DNA of 64,000 nt from Tritrichomonas musculus (taxonomy: Eukaryota; Parabasalia; Tritrichomonadida; Tritrichomonadidae): the NCBI GenBank assembly GCA_039105265.1, contig JAPFFF010000004.1:434001-498000 (forward strand), written 5' to 3'. Below are positions 41,574 to 52,093 of the stretch, piece after piece; position 1 is the first letter of the stretch; every line of letters begins with the position of its first letter. The notes beneath the pieces were generated by a model. The model worked only from the letters and a program-made list of their open reading frames with translations. It had not been told where the DNA came from and did no database searches. Position numbers and translations under genes: made by a program.

Positions 41574-41942
41574 ACAAAATTCAAGTTTATTATTAAAAAA
41601 AAATAATAATTAATATTTATGAATAATTATGGTGTTGTTTGAAATAGTTGTGTTAGCTTTGCTCTCTTTAAAGATAACATAATTAATATAAAAATAAGAG
41701 GCATTTAAAAAGATGAAATTGTATTTTATCCATCATATTGAGAGAGCTTTTATGTGTCCATGCATTTGTTGTAATTTAATTATTTACTATTTTTTACGAT
41801 TTAATATAACCTGATTATGAAGTGGGTCTTTTTTGTCCTTATTGAAATAAATTAAAATGTACGACCTGCTTCTTCTGGTATTATCCTATATATAAAAAAA
41901 AACAATTTTATTTTTTGAAAATTAAAGAAAAGTATCAACTCA
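41574..41942. other. Intergenic, AT-rich
   Basis: About 370 bases, presumed 3' flank of the Sel1-repeat gene. No feature supported. Confidence 0.4.
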
Positions 41943-42554
41943 CTATCCATATTTAACAGCAAGACCTTTTTGCGGTGTTTGATAATTTTTTGAAAATGAA
42001 TCATAGTTAATTGTTCCGAGTCTATCACCAAGTTCTTTTGATCTTTTGAGAAGTTCCAGTGCTTTTTCTGGATTTGGGGTAACGCCATTTCCTTGTATGT
42101 AGCAGACTCCTAAATTATTTAATGCACGTTTATGATTTTGATTTGCAGCAAGGGTATAATAACGAATCATCTCTTCTTGGTTACTTTTTGTGGAACTAAG
42201 TTTATAGTTTCGAAATAACGGTGATTTTGCAGATGATGGATTTAATACTTGATCAATACAATAAGCATACTTATTTTGAGCTGGTGGATAACCCATTTCA
42301 GCAGCAGTTCGAAAATATAAAAATGCCTGATCAAGATCATCAATTGTATGTAATTCTTTATAAAAACTTTTTCCAATTTGATAGATTTCTTCAGGAGTCA
42401 AAAAAGAGAGTTGATTTGTCATCTGTGGAAGCGGAGGTGGATTATTAGCATGATCATTAATTTCTTCTACATCTGTAACTTTATATGGAAGATTCGGTGG
42501 TGCTAATTGAAGTTCAACTTTTTTCCTTGGTTGTTTTGGAGTGTAAATATACAT
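41943..42554 (-). CDS. Sel1-like repeat protein, short
   Basis: 203 residues with two or three Sel1-like repeats. The clearest are DDLDQAFLYFRTAAEMGYPP (residues about 75-95) and a stretch with YTLAANQNHKRALNNLGVCY and GVTPNPEKALELLKRSKELG (125-175), fitting the A-x-x-x-Y/L-x-x-A-A-x-x-G-x-x-x-A pattern. A proline-rich N-terminus (KQPRKKVELQLAPPNLPY, NNPPPLPQM) could bind SH3 or profilin-like partners. Sel1 proteins are adaptors, as in ER-associated degradation and signalling; no partner can be named. It is small for the family. There is no signal peptide. Confidence 0.75.
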   Translation of the reverse strand: MYIYTPKQPRKKVELQLAPPNLPYKVTDVEEINDHANNPPPLPQMTNQLSFLTPEEIYQIGKSFYKELHTIDDLDQAFLYFRTAAEMGYPPAQNKYAYCIDQVLNPSSAKSPLFRNYKLSSTKSNQEEMIRYYTLAANQNHKRALNNLGVCYIQGNGVTPNPEKALELLKRSKELGDRLGTINYDSFSKNYQTPQKGLAVKYG

Positions 42555-44920
42555 TTTGAAAATTTTGAAATAAAATTTTATTTAGAAGTGCAGGGACTAA
42601 AATAACGTATTTTGTCTATTTAATATTTTGCTTTTATTTCCTTTAATATTTTATATCTCAATAATTTTATTATATTTTTATTTTAAACATTTATTGTATT
42701 ATATGAAATACTTATTGTTTTGATTATTTATTCAAAGGGAAAGAAGTTACTTAATTGCCAAAAATCATTAAATATATATAAATATCTTAATGAAAAAATA
42801 TTTTTAATTCATAATTATCGTATATTTAACTAATAAATATAATATTAATATTTAATAATTATTTGTATAAAATAAAACAATTTTTTTCATGAAAAAAAAT
42901 AAAATTTAAAAAAAAATGTATTTTACAACTCATTTTTTGGAATGGTTGTTTAATTCTCAAGGGATAACTATATATCAATTTATAGGATAATTAATATATA
43001 TCACAATAAATATATGAAAATAAAAAACGACTCGTCAGGCGTAGCTGCGTTTTAACCTTTAATTTTTTAAAAAAAATTTAAATTTTTGAATGAAAAAAAA
43101 AATTGGCATGAATATTTTTCAAGGATTTTTTTTAATATGTCAAAAACTTTTTGACTATTTCCGGTTGGATATTTGACTATTTCCGGTTCATATTGAATTT
43201 TTTTAAATTGCTTTTTTTTTTTTCAAGAAGGAAATTAAAGCATTCAAAATATTTTTTGATAAATTATATATTAAAATATGCATTATTCCAATAGTTATCT
43301 TTTAAATTGCTCTGTTAAAAACAAAGAAAATTCTTTTTTTACTGAGATAAATTAGTTTTAATTTATAATAAAAATACAAAGAATACGACATATTCATTAA
43401 TTTCTCCCAACAATCTCTTATTTAAACCAATTATGGTAAATAAATAAATCATCAGCGCATATCTTAAGGTATTTTTAAAAAATTTCATTGAGAATATTTA
43501 ATATCAGATTTTAGCAATTCATGTTTTCAAGAGTAGAAAAAGATTCAAAAGATAAATCATATTATATTATGCAAAAATCATTCTTCATTTTACACATTTA
43601 TCATTTAATTCATAGAAATTTAAAATGGCATTATTACAAGATCGATTGAATTAATTTTTTTATTAAACATTTTCATATAATAAAGATGCATTTAATATTT
43701 TATGACTTTTTTTATGCAAAAACATGAAAAATATTTGATGAATTTTTTTTATAATTTCAATGGTTTACGAAAATTAATAAAAATACTCATAAAACTCCAC
43801 CTGACGAACAAAACTCTTTCATTAAATATTTTTTATATAATATGGAATATACTTAATAAAATATATTAATATAAAGAATTTCTAAAAAAATTTTTAGTAC
43901 CCGTACCTCTTTTTATTTCAATTAGAGGTATAGAAACCAAAATATGATAAAGAATTATTATGTTTATATATTTAAATTAATCTGTATTATATATTTAAAT
44001 TATATTTATGATTTAATTAATATTATAATCATGAAATTTAAAGATATATATCTATTTAAAAAATTGGTTTAATTGAAATTTGTTAAGTTTATTTTTCGAT
44101 TTCTGAATTTTAATTCAATTTTATTTTGAAACATAAATAATAACCGCTTTTCCTTATTCACTTTTTCAATAAAAACTAAACTAAAAAAATGGAATTAAAG
44201 TAGAAAAAAAAATGGTGTGATCCGATTCTTTTTCAAACCAGCTAATTTGATTAACTATCAGATAAAACTTATTATATATTCCGAAGGAAACATACGCTTG
44301 GGCCAGTTTTGAGTTATAATGTAATCTTTTTGCTTAATGATAAAAATGTTTATTTATAAAAATTAATATTTATAATATGAATTAAATATAATTATGAAAT
44401 TATTATTATTTTTATTTATAGGATATTAATAAAGATACCAATGTTTTAGATTTAATAAAACATATTGAAAAAGTTTAATTCAATACCTCTTTTCAATTGA
44501 ATTAAGAATAACGAACTATTTCAAAAAGGTCAAAATTTTCATAATGAATATTGAATCACTTTTTTAAATTAAAAAAAAAATGGAAAAAAATAAAAAATGA
44601 TGAGTAAAAAAGTGATTTTTTTTTCCAACTTTTTAAATACATTTGTAACTGCTTTTCCTGTAGTATTCATTTGAATACTTATACTTTTTATGTATGCTGT
44701 AGATTTCCATTAACAATGACCTTTTTTAAGTGTTCAACAGCTCCTTTTAGTCATCAACGTCATATATAAGTTTTTAAATCCAATATCTTTTGTTAAAATA
44801 GGTAAATCTTTGTTTTGAAAATGGTCAGTAAAGGAAGCAATTAATCCTATTTGTGTGTTTTATTTAGGTCCTGCTCTTAGTCGATTTCCACTAAATCCTT
44901 TAATTTTTTAGTAGTATATG
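42555..44920. other. Gene-poor AT-rich region
   Basis: About 2.4 kb with no credible gene on either strand. Seen: a GC-rich blip, CGACTCGTCAGGCGTAGCTGCG, at about 43029-43050, which may be the end of a decayed repeat. TTGACTATTTCCGGTT is repeated 22 bases apart at 43151 and 43173. CAAAAACTTTTTGAC at 43141-43155 resembles the promoter-like motif. It leads into the virus-like relic and may be part of the same decayed insertion. Confidence 0.45.
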
Positions 44921-45403
44921 GAATGGCGTGATTTCTTAACGTCCGTGTCAGTCCATTAAGAACCATCTCCATTCTGGCTGCCATGTCTAACTTTTGGTAA
45001 AACAGAAACTGCTATTATTTTGAACTGCAAGTATGGGTTTGGTAAAAATACTTTTTCAAATACAATATGTTAATTATCGAAAGGATATTCAATTGATAAT
45101 GTCAATAAGATAGATGAAATTGTTGGCAGAAATAATTCGTTATTGAAAAACAGAAAATTGATTGTTTGTAATGAATTATCGTCTGCTGACTCAAATCATT
45201 TTATCGATTTTGAAACCCAAAAATCAGCAATCACTGAGAAATCAATTGTTATCTCAGAAATATATCAACTGTCAAGACCTGCTGAAAATGTGGTCAATTT
45301 GATTTTCCTCTCAAATCATGACTGTCTTATTCAAATATTGAAAGGAGACAGATGCGTTGTTTCTGAATCATCAGATGCAAGAAAAAATGATTTTGAAAAT
45401 TAA
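44921..45403 (+). pseudogene. Broken SF3-type primase-helicase of a virus-like element
   Basis: A single rightward frame from 44921 to TAA at 45401, broken by TAA at 44957-44959 and 45071-45073. It shows a Walker A-like loop, CKYGFGKNTFSN, then KLIVCNELSSAD (Walker B-like, acidic pair at the end of the strand), then a QKSAITEKSIVISE segment, and finally NLIFLSNHDCLIQILKGDR with the SN...GDR (sensor plus Arg finger) seen in SF3 helicases of phage/virophage primases (DUF5906/D5 type). These unwind DNA at replication origins. The N-terminal primase part is not visible. Two stops and no start codon make it dead. It converges on the DEAH helicase relic, 80 bases apart. Confidence 0.65.
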
Positions 45404-45482
45404 TAAATTATTATTTTATTTTAGATAGCTTCAAAGAATCCATGGATTCTTCATTTAATTTAACCTCTTTATCATCGCTTGT

Positions 45483-46435
45483 CTATAATGCTACTTTGTA
45501 TTGATCTTTCAAACAATCCCTCAATGTCTTCCATTCTTTTTTGTCTTTTATCTTAATTAATATCTTATCGTAATATATTCTCTTTCTATCGATTAAGTTA
45601 ACTATTGTAGCATGCTTTTTATCAGCATTTGTCATCAACTTATTATCGTAAATGTATCGATCATGTTTCTCTTTAATAATGTAGAGATTAACTATTATGC
45701 AATCTTTAAAACATGCAAAGAGTTTAGTATCATCAGCAGTACCGCTTATTAATGCAATTTTATTGAATTCCTTGGTTATCTCTGTTAAACATATTTGTTG
45801 TAGTAACAAGTGTGCTTCATCGATAACTAAAAAATAGCCGAGTCATTTATTTTGTTTGTAATACTCTTCAAGCAAATCACCTAAACATATGGATGCAGTG
45901 TTATATGTCGTAAAAATTGCATTAACTTTATTATATATAGCTTTATGAAATATGCTAAGTGCATTATCGTTGATTGTTTATCCAACTCTGTCATACAAAT
46001 TTTACACAATTTGGCATAGAACTCTTCTGCTATATTCACTGTTTGAACTAATACCATAAACTTATTAGTTTTGTGTGCAGAGATCCATTTGTAGATTGGA
46101 GTCGATTTACTAGAGGAGATTGGAACTTCACAAATAAACTTCTTCGTTCTAATTTGCTTAGTCATTTTACATTAATCACATTTATTATCATTTTTGAAAT
46201 AAGAATTAAGTGGAGTAATGTCTTCATCATATAGCTTACTTTAAACAATAACATATTCTCCGCTAGTTAAATGTTTAATAGATATTTTATCGACATAACC
46301 ATTGCAATGTATAGTGTATACTCTCTCAGTTATCTCATCAAATATCTGCCATCGAATATATGTTGGATCTTTAACGGTTTCCTTTACTGTATTATCAGCT
46401 TCTCTTTCTAATTCTATGATTTTCGCGGTTTTTCA
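45483..46435 (-). pseudogene. Broken SF2 DEAH-box helicase of the same relic
   Basis: A leftward frame starting near 46435 carries TAA at 46241-46243 and 46172-46174, shifts frame at about 45930, has a further TGA at 45843-45845 and ends at 45483. Motifs in order: KKFICEVPISSSKSTPIYKW (Walker A altered from GxGKST to SSSKST), FMVLVQTVNIAEEFY (motif Ia), YFLVIDEAHLLL (motif II, DEAH), and KIALISGTADDTK (motif III). A basic coiled segment follows. The N-terminal part has an ERVYTIHCNGYVDKIS strand and a small Cys pair. Such helicases accompany replication genes in virophages, Mavericks and similar elements. It cannot encode a functional enzyme. Assignment to one element with the SF3 relic rests on proximity and equal decay. 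Confidence 0.65.
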
Positions 46436-47056
46436 CCAATTTTAATATGTTAACGAGACTGTGGCCCTTACACATAAGATAATTTAGTCTATGATGACAA
46501 CATTTCAAATTTGATAGCATGAATGAATTATGGTTAAGGGAGTGAGCGACAGAGACCTAGTTTCAAAAGAACCTTAACATTAATACTACACATATTTATT
46601 AAGAAAATTATTCTTTTACCTTATCCAAATCTTTTGAAGAATATTTATCAATACAAAATGAAAAATAAAAAAGAAAATTTTTAAATAAGAATCAAATAAA
46701 GTATTCCAAAGATGAAAATGAGTCAATCGTTGCAGCTCTAAGTTTTGATGCGGTAACTATAGAGCCTTGTGATCAAAGTTCTACAGGTTTATTTGTTTTT
46801 ACTGCTCAGCCGATTAGAGGTCAATTGAAGAAAATTTTGTTGAGCCCAACCAAATCAAAATGGAAAAGGAAATAAGAGAATAATGAAAACAGTTGAAGAT
46901 ATAAAAGAAGAAGGCGAAAAGGCAAACTAATAATTTAAATTCATTTTATCAGATGTAGATTCTGCTAACAACCAAATTCATATAGATTTCAATAATTATA
47001 TAAATTAATTTAATGGGAGAACATTTTTTGAATTATTAGAATGTGTAGGAAATAAA
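46436..47056. other. Degenerate former coding DNA
   Basis: Short stretches look once-coding. For example, a rightward segment at about 46730-46870 reads ESIVAALSFDAVTIEPCDQ and then ends at stops after KSKWKRK. No intact frame or family could be recognised. It probably belongs to the transposase-like remains that follow. Confidence 0.3.
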
Positions 47057-47299
47057 ATGAAGCCAATACCAGTTTCGGATTGGCTTCATTTAATAAAAAA
47101 CTTGAGGCCCAGAATAATAAACAATAGTATAATTTTATTCCAAAATTCAGATATTAATGAAATTAATAAACTTGATGAAATTCTTCATCTTAAAAAAACG
47201 GTTAAATCCTCGAGAAGCAGAGCCACAATGCCTGACGATATGGCCCATATATTGACCAATGATGAAAACACTATGACTCTAGCTGAAATTGAGCAGTAG
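47057..47299 (+). pseudogene. Fragment of a possible transposase
   Basis: An 80-codon frame beginning MKPIPVSDWLHLIKNLRPRI. The phrase PVSDWLHLIKNLR resembles the D-x-x-HL-x-KN-x-R segment around a catalytic Asp of DDE-type transposases seen in many eukaryotes. The rest (LHLKKTVKSSRSRATMPDDM) is uninformative. The segment upstream in the same direction is full of stops. This is an inference from one motif, and a random remnant of another gene is possible. Confidence 0.3.
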
Positions 47300-47339
47300 T
47301 GCCCTCTTGTTTTAATGCTTCCGAATATTTTCTTCTTGT

Positions 47340-47972
47340 AACTTTTGGGAAAAATATTTGTTAAAGCCAAATTTTGATAATTTCAGTGTTAGCAAAACCG
47401 TTTTTTTGACTTTTGATCAGTACATTATTTAAAGTTAGCTTATAAAAATAATTGAGTCTAATATTTTTCTTGGAATTATTATTAAAGGTTTTAAGTATGT
47501 TCCATCTGAACAAATTCAATTGACTAGAGTAGTTCTTTTAGAATTTCTTCGAACTGGAACTTTAATTACATTGCCTTGGTAATCAGCTGGTACTATAGCA
47601 TGAATATAGGTCAACAAAATCATCTTGGCCTGCTTTATCAATGCTATAGACCAGCGATACAGGTGTTCCATCAATCATTTGAGAAAGAAGTTGGAAATAA
47701 AGGTCAATTGAATCTTTCGTAACATTTGTTCTTGATTCTTCCATCGGTTCACCCAAAATTGTTTTAAAATCGTTATTGTACACATATTTTTTGAATAATT
47801 TCTATTGAAATTACTTTTTTTGTTTTTTCTATTATAAATTGCGGTATATCGAATAATGTAAGGTTTTCTTTTGTATCTATTAATTTCTTAATCTCAGTAA
47901 TTACTAAATAAACTTCATTATCATTAAGAACTCTAGGCCTTCTTATAGGTCTATGTTCGAAAGGGGTAAATA
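47340..47972 (-). pseudogene. DDE transposase pseudogene with frameshifts and stops
   Basis: Leftward remains in three pieces: HRPIRRPRVLNDNEVYLVIT (N-terminal, 47972-47790); then, after a +1 shift, KTILGEPMEESRTNVTKDSI and VSLVYSIDKAGQDDFVDL (47780-47583), where SIDKAG corresponds to the first catalytic Asp of pogo-like DDE enzymes; then, after another shift, VPADYQGNVIKVPVRRNSKR, followed by CSDGTYLKPLIIIPRKILD (about 47575-47440) and several stops. Order and spacing match one transposase read through. It differs in sequence from the transposase at 3.5 kb, so a second family is present. Inactive. Confidence 0.6.
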
Positions 47973-48742
47973 TCTGTTTTTCAAAACATTTATGATCAAC
48001 ATCCTAAAGTTTTGCAACCTTATTTTTGCTGCAATGAAATGAATTTAGATACTACCATAAAAAATGGCATTGTTCATGATAAGTTTGACATTCTTTGTGA
48101 AATTTCATTCAAAACCAAGAAAAATTGAATATTTTATTCAACTGTAAAATCTCGGGTATCCATTTCGGCCTTATGCCGTAAATGAAGATTTTTTTATGTA
48201 AAGTATTCAAAAAGTTGCAATTTGCCATATGCCATAGAAGTTTTGTAAAATAAACTATTCAATGAACGACCAAATAGCCGTATTTTACAAAACCACCGCA
48301 GGACTAATCTCGGATCCGAGATCTATTTATTATAATAATCAATAGAATATCATTATTTCCAAACTAAAACAGCATGCTTAAACAAATAATAATTTATTTG
48401 AATAATATGTAAGTATATTTTGCATAAATGTTTTATTGATTTTGCATTCTTTTAGAAGATATCATATAATCAAATCTTTTTTTTCTTTACTTTACAAATT
48501 AAAATTTCAGAAATAAAACGATAGAAAAAGCATCAAAAAAATAAAACTGGATTTTTGAATTAATATATTTTGAAAATAATATCTATTAATTCTTATTAAA
48601 ATACTGAAAATTATAATAAAGAAATGAAAATAAATGATTAAATATTAATTTAATTACAATCAATTTTTTAAAATAACTTTTTTTTTTATTGAACTTATAT
48701 GTATAATAAGATAACTATGCATTAAATTTAATATCATATAAA
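47973..48742. other. Intergenic with small GC-rich repeats
   Basis: No gene. It contains CGGCCTTATGCCG-like short hairpins (about 48166-48178), a segment 48277-48303 similar to the end of the repeat at 41.0 kb, and the palindrome ATCTCGGATCCGAGAT (48308-48323). These look like debris of small elements. Confidence 0.35.
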
Positions 48743-49504
48743 ATGAAAAAGAAAAATAACAAAGACTATCATCGACAATCTCATTCTAAATTATCAAGCG
48801 CAATTAATTTTATAACCATTTTAATTACTCCTTTACTATTAATTACAACATTAATGTCAATTTTTATCACATATCAATCTGATGTTGAACAATGGATTTT
48901 AAAAATATCATTATACGGTTCAATTTTTTATGATTTTATAATAATAATAAAGCACCTCCAAGCATCACAATATAATAAAATCAGAACTTTATATTACGAT
49001 TTATTTTTTCATCATTTAATTAATGACGCATGCATTATTATTACCAAATCTTATTCATGCATTTTCCTGATTTCGAAAATTCCCAATTATGCATATCGAA
49101 TTGCAATCATACTTGATCATTACGTTTCCAAAAAGTCTAGCATAAGTGGCCTTTCAGATATTTTTCTTGATTTTTCAAGACCTATTTTAAAATCTGTCAA
49201 TCTTCAGTTGTTCCGAGCAACTACAGAAATTTTAATACTTCCCTACTTGCTTGGGATTACTATCTTGTCTTTATGTTTTGAAAAACTAATTGCTTTCCTT
49301 GTTGATTTTTTCTTTTTCATATTATTGGCATATCGTATTGACCCTTTTCATCGTACAATTTTCCAATCATTTAATAACATGTTTGAAAAAGAAGCATATT
49401 CGAGAACAGAAAATCTAAAAAATCTTCTATACTCAAACTCATATATATGTGAAAAAATTGAATTTGTAGGAAAATTAATTTATCCAATCCCTTTTATGTA
49501 TTAG
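48743..49504 (+). CDS. TMEM33/Pom33-like ER-nuclear envelope membrane protein
   Basis: 253 residues with several membrane spans: about 25-45 (ILITPLLLITTLMSIFITY), 55-70, 95-120 and 165-205 (ILPYLLGITILSLCFEKL and LVDFFFFILLAYR). Length and order fit TMEM33/Pom33/Tts1 (about 250 residues). A loop with LFFHHLINDACIIITKSY corresponds to the conserved L-x-x-D-x-x segment, TEILILPYLLGI to N-E-I-x-L-x-P, and ILLAYRIDPFHRTIFQSF to the Y-R-F-L-x-x-R-Y-x6-Y-x-R-x-x-F motif near the end. These proteins shape tubular ER and help nuclear pore distribution. The match is by pattern; an unrelated four-span protein is possible. Confidence 0.55.
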   Translation: MKKKNNKDYHRQSHSKLSSAINFITILITPLLLITTLMSIFITYQSDVEQWILKISLYGSIFYDFIIIIKHLQASQYNKIRTLYYDLFFHHLINDACIIITKSYSCIFLISKIPNYAYRIAIILDHYVSKKSSISGLSDIFLDFSRPILKSVNLQLFRATTEILILPYLLGITILSLCFEKLIAFLVDFFFFILLAYRIDPFHRTIFQSFNNMFEKEAYSRTENLKNLLYSNSYICEKIEFVGKLIYPIPFMY

Positions 49505-49637
49505 TAAATTTTTAGAAATCTTTTATATATTATAAGCTCTGCTTTTGCTTCCTTTACTCATTAATAATAATTGAAAATAAGAAAAGTGAAAAATGCAATC
49601 GATTTTTTTGGATTCATTTATTTGAACATATTATAAA

Positions 49638-50618
49638 TTAAACAACTCTCCATGAATTCTCTTTGTTCTCGTTAAATAAAACTATGCTTTTTATCGAATT
49701 CTCAATCATATCGCTTACTGATTGATCTGTGTAAAATGCCATATGTGGAGTAACAATTACATTTGGAAAAGAATTTAAAATAGCAAGGTCATGATTATTT
49801 AGAACTTCACCCTTTAGATCATTATAATAAAGTTTGGTTTCGTTTTCAATTACATCTAAAGCGGCCCCACCGATTTTTCCATTTTCGATTGCTAAAATAA
49901 AATCTTCTGTATTTATTAATGAGCCTCTGCTTGCATTAATGATAAATACGCCGGTCTTCATTTTGCTAATTGTATCTTTGTTAATCATATGATAATTATC
50001 ATTCGTTGCTGGCATGTGAAGTGATATAATATCTGATTTCATGAGTAAATTATCCAAGGTTTCATAAGTGCAATATTTTTTTAATTCCTCTTTTTCATAT
50101 ATGTCATGAGCCAAAATATTACATCCAAAGCCGCTTAAATGTTTGATTACTGTTTCTCCTATTCTCCCTGTTCCAATGATACCTATTGTCATACTAGGAA
50201 AGCTCTTTCCCTGTAACATTCCAAGTGAATAATCTTGTGAAGAACTTCTTTGCATAATTAATTTGATTTTTCGAATTGACATAAGCATAAGCATGATTGT
50301 GTAATCTGCAACACTATCAGGAGCATATGTAGCATTTCCAATTCCAATTCCTAATTCTTTGGCTGCAGTAATATCAATATGATCATATCCAACTGTCCTT
50401 GTTGATATAAATTTAACACCATTTTCTTTGAATTTTGCTAAAAGCTTTCTGTCCAATGGAGTTGTAATAATAATAATAGCATCAAACCCTTTTGCTAAGT
50501 CAGCTGTTTCAATTGATGGCTCTTCATGTGTAAGCTCTAAATGTACTGAATAATGACTACTGAATTTTTTAAAAAATTGGGTCTCGTCTTCTCTCTGACT
50601 ATATACAAGTATTTTCAT
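49638..50618 (-). CDS. D-2-hydroxyacid dehydrogenase, probably D-lactate dehydrogenase
   Basis: 326 residues, the usual length. NAD-binding motif GIIGTGRIGETVIKHLSGFG at about 150-170 with Asp in LAHDIYEKEE after beta-2 (NAD specificity). Catalytic Arg in INASRGSLINTEDF, Glu in DVIENETKLYYND, and His in VIVTPHMAFYTDQSV. The PH-x-AFYT motif is that of D-lactate dehydrogenases rather than glycerate or phosphoglycerate enzymes (PHIAS). It reduces pyruvate to D-lactate, reoxidising NADH in fermentation in the cytosol. Closest relatives are likely bacterial, so lateral gene transfer is plausible, as often reported for anaerobic protists. An AACTTTTTCAAAAC motif lies 67-79 bases upstream. Confidence 0.9.
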   Translation of the reverse strand: MKILVYSQREDETQFFKKFSSHYSVHLELTHEEPSIETADLAKGFDAIIIITTPLDRKLLAKFKENGVKFISTRTVGYDHIDITAAKELGIGIGNATYAPDSVADYTIMLMLMSIRKIKLIMQRSSSQDYSLGMLQGKSFPSMTIGIIGTGRIGETVIKHLSGFGCNILAHDIYEKEELKKYCTYETLDNLLMKSDIISLHMPATNDNYHMINKDTISKMKTGVFIINASRGSLINTEDFILAIENGKIGGAALDVIENETKLYYNDLKGEVLNNHDLAILNSFPNVIVTPHMAFYTDQSVSDMIENSIKSIVLFNENKENSWRVV

Positions 50619-50684
50619 TTTATTTTATGTCTTTTTTTCTAAAAATGTTATTTGATCATTAAAAAAGTTATATCCAGAAAAACT

Positions 50685-50698
50685 AACTTTTTCAAAAC
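50685..50698 (-). promoter_or_regulatory. Candidate promoter motif for the D-lactate dehydrogenase gene
   Basis: AACTTTTTCAAAAC on the plus strand (GTTTTGAAAAAGTT in coding orientation), about 70 bases before the start codon. Confidence 0.4.
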
Positions 50699-51529
50699 AA
50701 TATTTTTACATTCATTCAATTTAATAAAACTTGATTAAAAAGAGTTTTCATTAAAAACAATTTGACTTTGAACCAGAAAGAAGTAACTACATCCAATTTT
50801 ATATAAATTTTATAACTATAAAATCAAAGTTAAAAGAGAATTAAAAGTAAATATTTTTTATATAAATGATAGACATAACATTAAAATATAATTACAAATG
50901 AAGTATATAATTGTTTAGACTGAGGTTTGAAAAGAATTTTAGTCAGTTTTAATGCCCCAGTTCAGAGATTTCTTTACTTTTTGAATACTATTTACATAAC
51001 CATTAATTATGTAATATTTTAATTTTCATCAATCTTTGCAAGGCAAGAGAATTACTTTTATTTCAAATTATTTTTAGCGTTATTGATTTGTTTGATAAAA
51101 TACAGATAAACTTTTTTTCTGAATTTGAAAATTCAATTTTTCAGGTAAATACAAAATTATATAAAAAATAAAAATTTGAATGAATAAAAAAACTGAGTTC
51201 AAAAAACTTTACCTCCATTTCATATTTTAAATCATTTTATCTTTTTTATCAAACAATTTAATTGCATCATTCTTCATTAATAATATATTAGATAATTATT
51301 ATAATATTAATTAAATTTTAAAAAAATTAATTCATATTTAAAATATAAAGATATGATTATTTTAAATTTAGAGGGAGGTAATGTTTTTTGAACAAGGTTT
51401 ATTTTAAAATTGTTAATCAATCAATACAAAATAAATTAAATTTTCAATACTCATAGAAAAATTGAAAACCGATAAAATTTTAAAAAATAAAAAAATTAAA
51501 TAAGAAAGACATCATTTTATTTTATAATA
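50699..51529. other. Intergenic, AT-rich
   Basis: About 830 bases between the divergent dehydrogenase and charged-helix genes. It contains AGTTCAAAAAACTTTACC (about 51197-51214), a weaker form of the promoter-like motif. No gene seen. Confidence 0.4.
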
Positions 51530-52093
51530 ATGTCAAACTCAGAATACCAATTACAAACAGTTCCACGTAAAGAAGTTTGCCGTGAAATGAGAGAGGAAGC
51601 ACGTGAAGAACGTCGTGAAGCCAGACGTGAACGTCGTGCAAAGAAACATGGTGAAGAAGATAGCTTTTCGGAAGAAGAAAGTTCATCTTGTAGTGATGGA
51701 TATGTTCCTGATGGCAAAGAAGAAGCTCGTCAAAAACATCGAGATTATAAGAATGAAATTCGTGATGCAAAACGTAAAGCCAAAGAGAACAAACGTGAAC
51801 AAAAACTAAAGGAAAAAGAAGAACGTCATGAAGAAAAGGAAGAACGTAAAGCTGAACGTCATGAAGAAAAAGCAGAACGTAAAGCTGAACGTCAAGATGA
51901 AAAGGCAGAACGTAAAGCAGAACGTCAAGAAGAGAAAGCAGAAAAACATGAACAAAAAGCAGAAAGAAAGGCAGAACGTAGAGAAGAAAAACTTGATAAA
52001 AAAGGGGCTAAACATGAAGAAAAATTAGAGAGAAAGAGCGCCAAATTAGAAGCTAAACTTCACAAATATGAGGCAAAATTGCCACACGATTAA
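51530..52093 (+). CDS. Highly charged single-helix protein (paralogue B)
   Basis: 187 residues. It begins MSNSEYQLQTVPRKEVCREM and continues with REERREARRERR, as in the 144-residue copy at 35.4 kb. A serine/acidic break (DSFSEEESSSCSDG) lies near residue 45. The second half is a tandem E-E-K-A-E-R-K-A-E-R-x repeat (about 11 residues, four or five copies around 100-150), then KGAKHEEKLERKSAKLEAKL as in the paralogue. It is predicted to be one long, salt-bridge-stabilised helix. The extra length comes from repeat expansion. Function unknown. No close gene follows until the LRR gene 600 bases on. Confidence 0.8.
   Translation: MSNSEYQLQTVPRKEVCREMREEAREERREARRERRAKKHGEEDSFSEEESSSCSDGYVPDGKEEARQKHRDYKNEIRDAKRKAKENKREQKLKEKEERHEEKEERKAERHEEKAERKAERQDEKAERKAERQEEKAEKHEQKAERKAERREEKLDKKGAKHEEKLERKSAKLEAKLHKYEAKLPHD

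Noticed and set aside
45143..45403. Intact small gene starting at TTG 45143
   Set aside because: The same frame continues upstream through helicase motifs and two stop codons, so it is the tail of a pseudogene.
51522..51770. Reverse-strand frames over the charged-helix genes
   Set aside because: Antisense shadows of K/E/R-rich codons, giving artificial F/L/S-rich proteins.
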